Assembly (NCBI RefSeq): GCF_009469765.1
Contig: NZ_SSSQ01000017.1
Coordinates: 1 to 64,000, forward strand
Origin: Dechloromonas hortensis
Lineage (GTDB): Bacteria; Pseudomonadota; Gammaproteobacteria; Burkholderiales; Rhodocyclaceae
Reading direction: 5' to 3'
DNA: 64,000 bases
Positions 59,599 through 64,000 of the stretch are shown one piece after another (position 1 is the first letter of the stretch; every line of letters begins with the position of its first letter). A program made the translations under genes and the position numbers. The notes beneath the pieces are model-generated. The model was not told the origin of the DNA. It was given only the letters and a program-made list of their open reading frames with translations, and searched no databases.

Positions 59599-61386
59599 TT
59601 ACTTCTTGCGCGGGGCCGGCACATCGGTGCAGGTGCCGTGCGCCACTTCGGCCGCCATACCCACCGTTTCGCCCAGTGTCGGGTGCGGGTGGATGGTCTT
59701 GCCGATATCGACCGCGTCGCAGCCCATCTCGATGGCCAGGCAGACTTCGCCGATCATGTCGCCGGCGTTCGGGCCGACAATCGCCCCGCCGATGACGCGA
59801 TGCGTTTCGGCATCGAAGATCAGCTTGGTGAAGCCGTACTCGGCACCGTTGGCAATGGCGCGACCGGAAGCCGCCCACGGGAACTTGGCGGACTCGACCT
59901 TGCGGCCTTCCTTCTTGGCCTGATCTTCGGTGTAGCCGACCCATGCCACTTCGGGGTGGGTGTAGGCGACGCCCGGGATCACGGTGGCATCGAACGCGGC
60001 CTTGTGACCGGCGGCGACTTCGGCCGCGACGTGCGCTTCATGCACCGCCTTGTGGGCCAGCATCGGATTGCCGACGACGTCGCCGATGGCGAAGATGTGC
60101 GGTACGTTGGTCCGCATCTGGGCATCGATGTTGATGAAACCACGGTCGGTGACGGCGACACCGGCTTTGTCGGCACCGATCTTCTTGCCGTTCGGCGCGC
60201 GGCCGGCGGCTTGCAGGATCATGTCGTACTTGACCGGTTCCGGTGACACCCCTTCGCCTTCGAAGGTGACGTAAAGACCGTCTTCCTTGGCGTCGACCGC
60301 AACGGTCTTGGTCTTCAGCATGATCTTGTCGAAACGGCTGGCGTTCTGCTTTTCCCAGACCTTGACGGCGTCGCGGTCGGGACCCTGCATCAGGCCATCC
60401 ATCATTTCGACGACATCGACGCGAGCGCCGAGGGTCGAATAGACAGTCGCCATTTCGAGGCCGATGATGCCGCCGCCGATGACCAGCATCTTTTTCGGCA
60501 CGAAGCGCAGTTCAAGCGCCCCGGTCGAGTCGACGATGCGTGGGTCCTTCGGGATGAAAGGCAGATGCACGGCGGCCGAACCGGCGGCGATGATGCATTT
60601 CTGGAACTTGATGACCTTCTTCGAACCAGTCTTGTCCTGGCCCGCGCCGTCAGTCACTTCGACCTCGATGTGATGCGGATCGAGGAAGGTGCCGAAACCG
60701 CGCACGATGTCGACCTTGCGGCCCTTGGCCATGCCGGCCAGACCGCCGGTCAGCTTGCCGACAACCTTGTCCTTGTGGGCGCGCAGCTTGTCGATATCGA
60801 CTTGCGGCGCGGCGAAGGTGACGCCGAGATCGGCCGCGTGCTGGGCTTCTTCCATGACCGCGGCGACGTGCAGCAGTGCCTTGGACGGAATGCAGCCGAC
60901 GTTGAGGCAGACGCCGCCGAGGGTGGCGTAACGCTCGACGATGACCGTCTTCATGCCGAGGTCGGCCGAGCGGAAGGCCGCCGAATAGCCGCCGGGGCCG
61001 GCGCCGAGGACGAGCATCTCGCACTCGATGTCGGCACCGCCGGCATGGCTGCCGGCCACCGGAGCGGCGACGGGCGCTGCCGCCGGGGGGGCGACTGCTG
61101 CGGTCGACTGTGCTGCAGGAGCAGAAACCGGCGCCGCAGCGGCGGCACCCGTTTCCACCTTGATCAGCAGGGCGCCTTCAGCCACCTTGGCGCCGAGCTG
61201 GACCAGCACTTCCTTGACCACGCCTTCGACCGGGCTCGGCACATCCATTGTCGCCTTGTCGGACTCCAGCGTGACGATGGCGTCGTCCACCTTGATGCTG
61301 TCGCCGACCTTGACGAACAGCTCGATGACCGGGACTTCGGCGAAATCGCCAATGTCGGGGACCTTGACTTCAATAATCTGGCTCAT
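59599..61386 (-). CDS. lpdA: Dihydrolipoyl dehydrogenase with N-terminal lipoyl domain (PDH E3)
   Basis: A 595-residue protein. Lipoyl domain ~1-78 (ESDKATMDVP, Lys44), an Ala/Pro linker, then the disulfide GGVCLNVGCIPSKALL, FAD and NAD folds, and the C-terminal HPHPTLGETVGM. It re-oxidises lipoamide. Its lipoyl domain is almost identical to the first one in aceF. A copy of the bipartite motif lies in the linker (61099-61128). Confidence 0.95.
   Translation of the reverse strand: MSQIIEVKVPDIGDFAEVPVIELFVKVGDSIKVDDAIVTLESDKATMDVPSPVEGVVKEVLVQLGAKVAEGALLIKVETGAAAAAPVSAPAAQSTAAVAPPAAAPVAAPVAGSHAGGADIECEMLVLGAGPGGYSAAFRSADLGMKTVIVERYATLGGVCLNVGCIPSKALLHVAAVMEEAQHAADLGVTFAAPQVDIDKLRAHKDKVVGKLTGGLAGMAKGRKVDIVRGFGTFLDPHHIEVEVTDGAGQDKTGSKKVIKFQKCIIAAGSAAVHLPFIPKDPRIVDSTGALELRFVPKKMLVIGGGIIGLEMATVYSTLGARVDVVEMMDGLMQGPDRDAVKVWEKQNASRFDKIMLKTKTVAVDAKEDGLYVTFEGEGVSPEPVKYDMILQAAGRAPNGKKIGADKAGVAVTDRGFINIDAQMRTNVPHIFAIGDVVGNPMLAHKAVHEAHVAAEVAAGHKAAFDATVIPGVAYTHPEVAWVGYTEDQAKKEGRKVESAKFPWAASGRAIANGAEYGFTKLIFDAETHRVIGGAIVGPNAGDMIGEVCLAIEMGCDAVDIGKTIHPHPTLGETVGMAAEVAHGTCTDVPAPRKK
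61099..61128 (-). repeat. Bipartite motif, 17 of 19
   Basis: TTTCTGCT-N11-GTCGACCGCAG on the minus strand, in the linker of lpdA (encodes AAQSTAAVA). The aceF linker has a related copy. Confidence 0.5.
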
Positions 61387-61396
61387 CGCATTCCCC

Positions 61397-63040
61397 TTAA
61401 ACGATCATCCGGCGCATGTCGGCCAGCAGTTCGGCGACATAGACGTTGAAGCGGGTGGCCAGCGCACCGTCGATGACGCGATGGTCGGCAGTCAGCGACA
61501 GCGGCAGGGTCAGGCGCGGCACGAATTGCTTGCCGTCCCAAACCGGCTTCATCGCCGACTTGTTGACGCCGAGGATGGCAACTTCCGGCGCATTGACGAT
61601 CGGTGCGAAGTAGGTGCCGCCGATGCCGCCCAGGCTGGAGATCGTGAAGCAGGCACCGGACATGTCGGCCGGCTTCAGCTTGCCGTCACGGGCCTGCTTG
61701 GCCAGTTCGCCGGATTCCTTGGCGATCTCGAAGACGCCCTTCTTGTCGGCGTTCTTGATCACCGGCACGACCAGGCCGTTCGGCGTGTCGGCCGCGAAGC
61801 CGATGTTGAAATACTTCTTCAGCACCAGGTTGTCGCCATCGAGCGAGGCATTGAATTCCGGGAAGCGCTGCATTGCCTTGACGCAAGCCTTGATCAGGAA
61901 GGCGAGCATGGTCAGCTTGTTGCCGGACTTCTCGTTTTCCTTGTTCAACTGAACGCGGAAGGCTTCCAGATCGGTGATGTCGGCATCTTCGTGATAAGTC
62001 ACGGCCGGGATCATCACCCAGTTGCGCGACAGGTTCTGGCCGGAAATCTTCTTGATGCGCGACAGCGGCTTGACCTCGATCTCGCCGAACTTGCTGAAAT
62101 CGACCTTCGGCCAGGGCAGCAGATCGAGCACGCCGCCACCGGTGACACCGCCAGCCGCCGGGGCGACCGGGCCGGAAATGGCGCCCGACATCACGCCCTT
62201 GACGTACTTGGTCAGGTCTTCCTTGACGATGCGGTTCTTCGGGCCGGTCGCCGGTACCTTGGCGAGATCGACGCCGAGTTCGCGGGCATAGGCACGGACC
62301 GACGGCGAGGCATGGACCTTGGCGCCGAGCGGCAGGGCCGGCGCTAGGGCGGCCGGGGCGACTGCTGCGGTCGACTGTGCTACGGGGGCAGAAACCGGGG
62401 CCGGGGCGGCAGCCACCGGGGCTGCAGCCTGGGCGACCGGCGCGGCGGCCGGTGCGGCAGCGCCGCTTTCGACCTTGATCAGCACAGCGCCTTCGCTCAC
62501 CTTGGAGCCGAGCTGGACCAGCACTTCCTTGACCACACCGGCGACGGTGGACGGCACGTCCATCGTCGCCTTGTCGGATTCGAGCGTGACGATGGCGTCG
62601 TCGACCTTGATGCTGTCGCCGACCTTGACGAACAGTTCGATGACCGGAACGCTGTCGAAGTCGCCGATATCCGGCACCTTGACTTCAACCAGGCCACCGC
62701 CGGCAGCGGCGGCCGGCGCTGCTGCCACCGGCGCGGCAGCCGGGGCCGGGGCAGGAGCCGCCGCCTGGGCGGCCGGAGCCGGCGCAGCGGCAGCGGCGCC
62801 ACCGGTTTCCACCTTGATCAGCAGCGCGCCTTCGGCGACCTTGGAACCGAGCTGGATCAGCACTTCCTTGACCACGCCTTCGACCGGCGACGGCACATCC
62901 ATCGTCGCCTTGTCGGATTCGAGGGTAACGATGGCGTCGTCTACCTTGATGCTGTCGCCGACCTTGACGAACAGCTCGATGACCGGCACTTCGGCGAAGT
63001 CGCCGATATCGGGGACCTTGACTTCAATGATTTGGCTCAT
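61397..63040 (-). CDS. aceF: Dihydrolipoamide acetyltransferase (PDH E2)
   Basis: A 547-residue protein. Two lipoyl domains (~1-78 and ~115-195, each with ESDKATMDVP), Ala/Pro linkers, a peripheral-subunit-binding domain (~245-285), and a catalytic domain with ADHRVIDGA. It carries acetyl groups to CoA. 10 bases before lpdA. Confidence 0.96.
   Translation of the reverse strand: MSQIIEVKVPDIGDFAEVPVIELFVKVGDSIKVDDAIVTLESDKATMDVPSPVEGVVKEVLIQLGSKVAEGALLIKVETGGAAAAAPAPAAQAAAPAPAPAAAPVAAAPAAAAGGGLVEVKVPDIGDFDSVPVIELFVKVGDSIKVDDAIVTLESDKATMDVPSTVAGVVKEVLVQLGSKVSEGAVLIKVESGAAAPAAAPVAQAAAPVAAAPAPVSAPVAQSTAAVAPAALAPALPLGAKVHASPSVRAYARELGVDLAKVPATGPKNRIVKEDLTKYVKGVMSGAISGPVAPAAGGVTGGGVLDLLPWPKVDFSKFGEIEVKPLSRIKKISGQNLSRNWVMIPAVTYHEDADITDLEAFRVQLNKENEKSGNKLTMLAFLIKACVKAMQRFPEFNASLDGDNLVLKKYFNIGFAADTPNGLVVPVIKNADKKGVFEIAKESGELAKQARDGKLKPADMSGACFTISSLGGIGGTYFAPIVNAPEVAILGVNKSAMKPVWDGKQFVPRLTLPLSLTADHRVIDGALATRFNVYVAELLADMRRMIV
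62365..62394 (-). repeat. Bipartite motif, 18 of 19
   Basis: TTTCTGCC-N11-GTCGACCGCAG on the minus strand, in the aceF linker (encodes VAQSTAAVA). Confidence 0.5.
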
Positions 63041-63055
63041 GTTGTCTCTCCCTGA

Positions 63056-64000
63056 TTAAACCGACATCGGGTTGGGTTTGTTCGGGTCAAGGTTGTACTT
63101 GACCAGGGCAGCGGCGACCTTCTCGCGGGCGATCTCGCCGTTGTCGGCCAGCGCCTTCAAAGCGGCCAACGTCACCCAGTGACGATCGACTTCGAAGAAA
63201 TGGCGCAGCTTCTCGCGGGTGTCCGAACGGCCGAAACCATCGGTGCCCAGCGTGACGTACGGTGCCTTGACGAACGGACGGATCTGCTCGGAGAACAGCT
63301 TGATGTAGTCGGTGGCGGCAATGACCGGACCCTTGGCGCCGGCCAGCTTTTCCTCGACGTGCGACAGCTTCGGTGCTTCGAGCGGGTGCAGCATGTTCCA
63401 GCGCTGAACATCCAGGCCGTTGCGGGCCAGTTCGTTCATGCTCGGGCAGCCCCACAGGTCGGCCTCGACGCCCCAGTCGTTCTTGAGCAGTTCGGCGGCA
63501 GCGATGACTTCGCGGAAGATGGTGCCGGAACCGAGCAGCTGGACGCGCGGGCCGGCCGATTCGCCACCCTTCTTGAACGCGTACATCCCCTTGATGATGT
63601 CGGCTTCCGCGCCCACCGGCATTTCCGGGTGCTCGTAGTTCTCGTTCATCACGGTGATGTAGTAGAAGACGTCTTCCTGCTCGACGTGCATGCGGCGCAT
63701 GCCGTCCTGGGCGATGACGGCGACTTCGTACTGGAAGGTCGGGTCGTAGGAAATGCAGTTCGGGATCAGATTGGAGAGGATCAGGCTATGGCCGTCCTCG
63801 TGCTGCAGGCCTTCGCCGTTCAGTGTCGTGCGACCGGCGGTGCCGCCGATCAGGAAGCCGCGGGCGCGCTGGTCGCCAGCCGCCCAGCACAGGTCGAGAA
63901 CGCGCTGCATGCCGAACATCGAATAGCAGATGTAGAACGGAATGGTCTGCACGCCATGCACCGAGTAGGCGGTGGCGGCGGCGATCCAGTCGCTCATCGC
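63056..64000 (-). CDS. aceE: Pyruvate dehydrogenase E1 (homodimeric), C-terminal part
   Basis: About 315 residues of AceE, running out of the window. Motifs include GRTTLNGEGLQHEDGHS and FVKAPYVTLGTDGFGRSDTR. It decarboxylates pyruvate using ThDP. First gene of the operon here; 15 bases before aceF. Confidence 0.96.
   Translation of the reverse strand, partial: AMSDWIAAATAYSVHGVQTIPFYICYSMFGMQRVLDLCWAAGDQRARGFLIGGTAGRTTLNGEGLQHEDGHSLILSNLIPNCISYDPTFQYEVAVIAQDGMRRMHVEQEDVFYYITVMNENYEHPEMPVGAEADIIKGMYAFKKGGESAGPRVQLLGSGTIFREVIAAAELLKNDWGVEADLWGCPSMNELARNGLDVQRWNMLHPLEAPKLSHVEEKLAGAKGPVIAATDYIKLFSEQIRPFVKAPYVTLGTDGFGRSDTREKLRHFFEVDRHWVTLAALKALADNGEIAREKVAAALVKYNLDPNKPNPMSV

Noticed and set aside
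60285..60310. GTCGACCGCAA site in lpdA as a further bipartite motif
   Set aside because: The 8-mer at the required 11-base distance has no resemblance to TTTTTGCC. Single halves do occur by chance.

Overview
The window is gene-dense, GC-rich chromosomal DNA of a betaproteobacterium. The gene families (RsmJ, Cti, a Tll0287-type heme diguanylate cyclase, ActP with its DUF485 partner, AceE/AceF/lipoyl-Lpd, PPK2, a cobalamin-riboswitch peptide/radical SAM pair) and the codon habit point to Rhodocyclales, most likely a Dechloromonas or Azonexus relative; this placement is inference from gene content, not a search. No insertion sequence, prophage, CRISPR array, plasmid function or rRNA operon is visible. 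There is one tRNA gene (Phe).

Layout: 1-5.8 kb is a minus-strand signalling operon (CHASE/PAS histidine kinase, receiver-HATPase protein, receiver-PAS-SpoIIE phosphatase) followed by the start of a GltI-type binding protein. 5.8-17.6 kb holds an Atm1-type ABC exporter, a YciA thioesterase, a FadL porin, a DUF2802/SPOR pair, three small lipoproteins, RidA, RecG, a Crp-type regulator and a hydrolase. 17.7-24.8 kb has a degenerate receiver, an AraC regulator, and a tightly overlapping operon arsR - acyltransferase/acyl-ACP synthetase - Tat amidohydrolase - MFS/acyltransferase that looks like lysophospholipid recycling. 24.8-30.9 kb holds an unusual class A PBP, UbiA and UbiD.

30.9-32.7 kb is the most distinctive unit: a cobalamin riboswitch with a visible terminator/antiterminator, a 51-residue peptide, an overlapping radical SAM/SPASM enzyme, and a closing terminator. 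It has the architecture of a ribosomally made, radical-modified peptide under B12 control (the CbpA/CbpB or cobopep type). 32.7-39.2 kb carries an acetyltransferase, a membrane protein, the alkylation-repair operon ada-alkB-alkA, YitT, an Fe-S protein and DacB. 39.2-45.6 kb is a motility and c-di-GMP block (PAS-MCP, heme-GGDEF, CheY, CheC, GGDEF). 45.6-52.8 kb holds groES-groEL under CIRCE, DUF485-actP, a structured RNA candidate, a QseBC/PmrAB-like two-component pair and tRNA-Phe. 52.8-59.6 kb holds RsmJ, Cti, TerC under a yybP-ykoY manganese riboswitch, SixA, PPK2 and a thioesterase. 59.6-64 kb is the pyruvate dehydrogenase operon aceE(partial)-aceF-lpd on the minus strand.

A second unexpected signal runs across the whole window. 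A bipartite 30-bp motif, TTTTTGCC-N11-GTCGACCGCAG, recurs on both strands, in intergenic DNA and inside coding sequence (often in linkers). Nine copies match at 17 to 19 of 19 defined bases, and three weaker ones share the same fixed spacing. I found it by eye and do not know its function.
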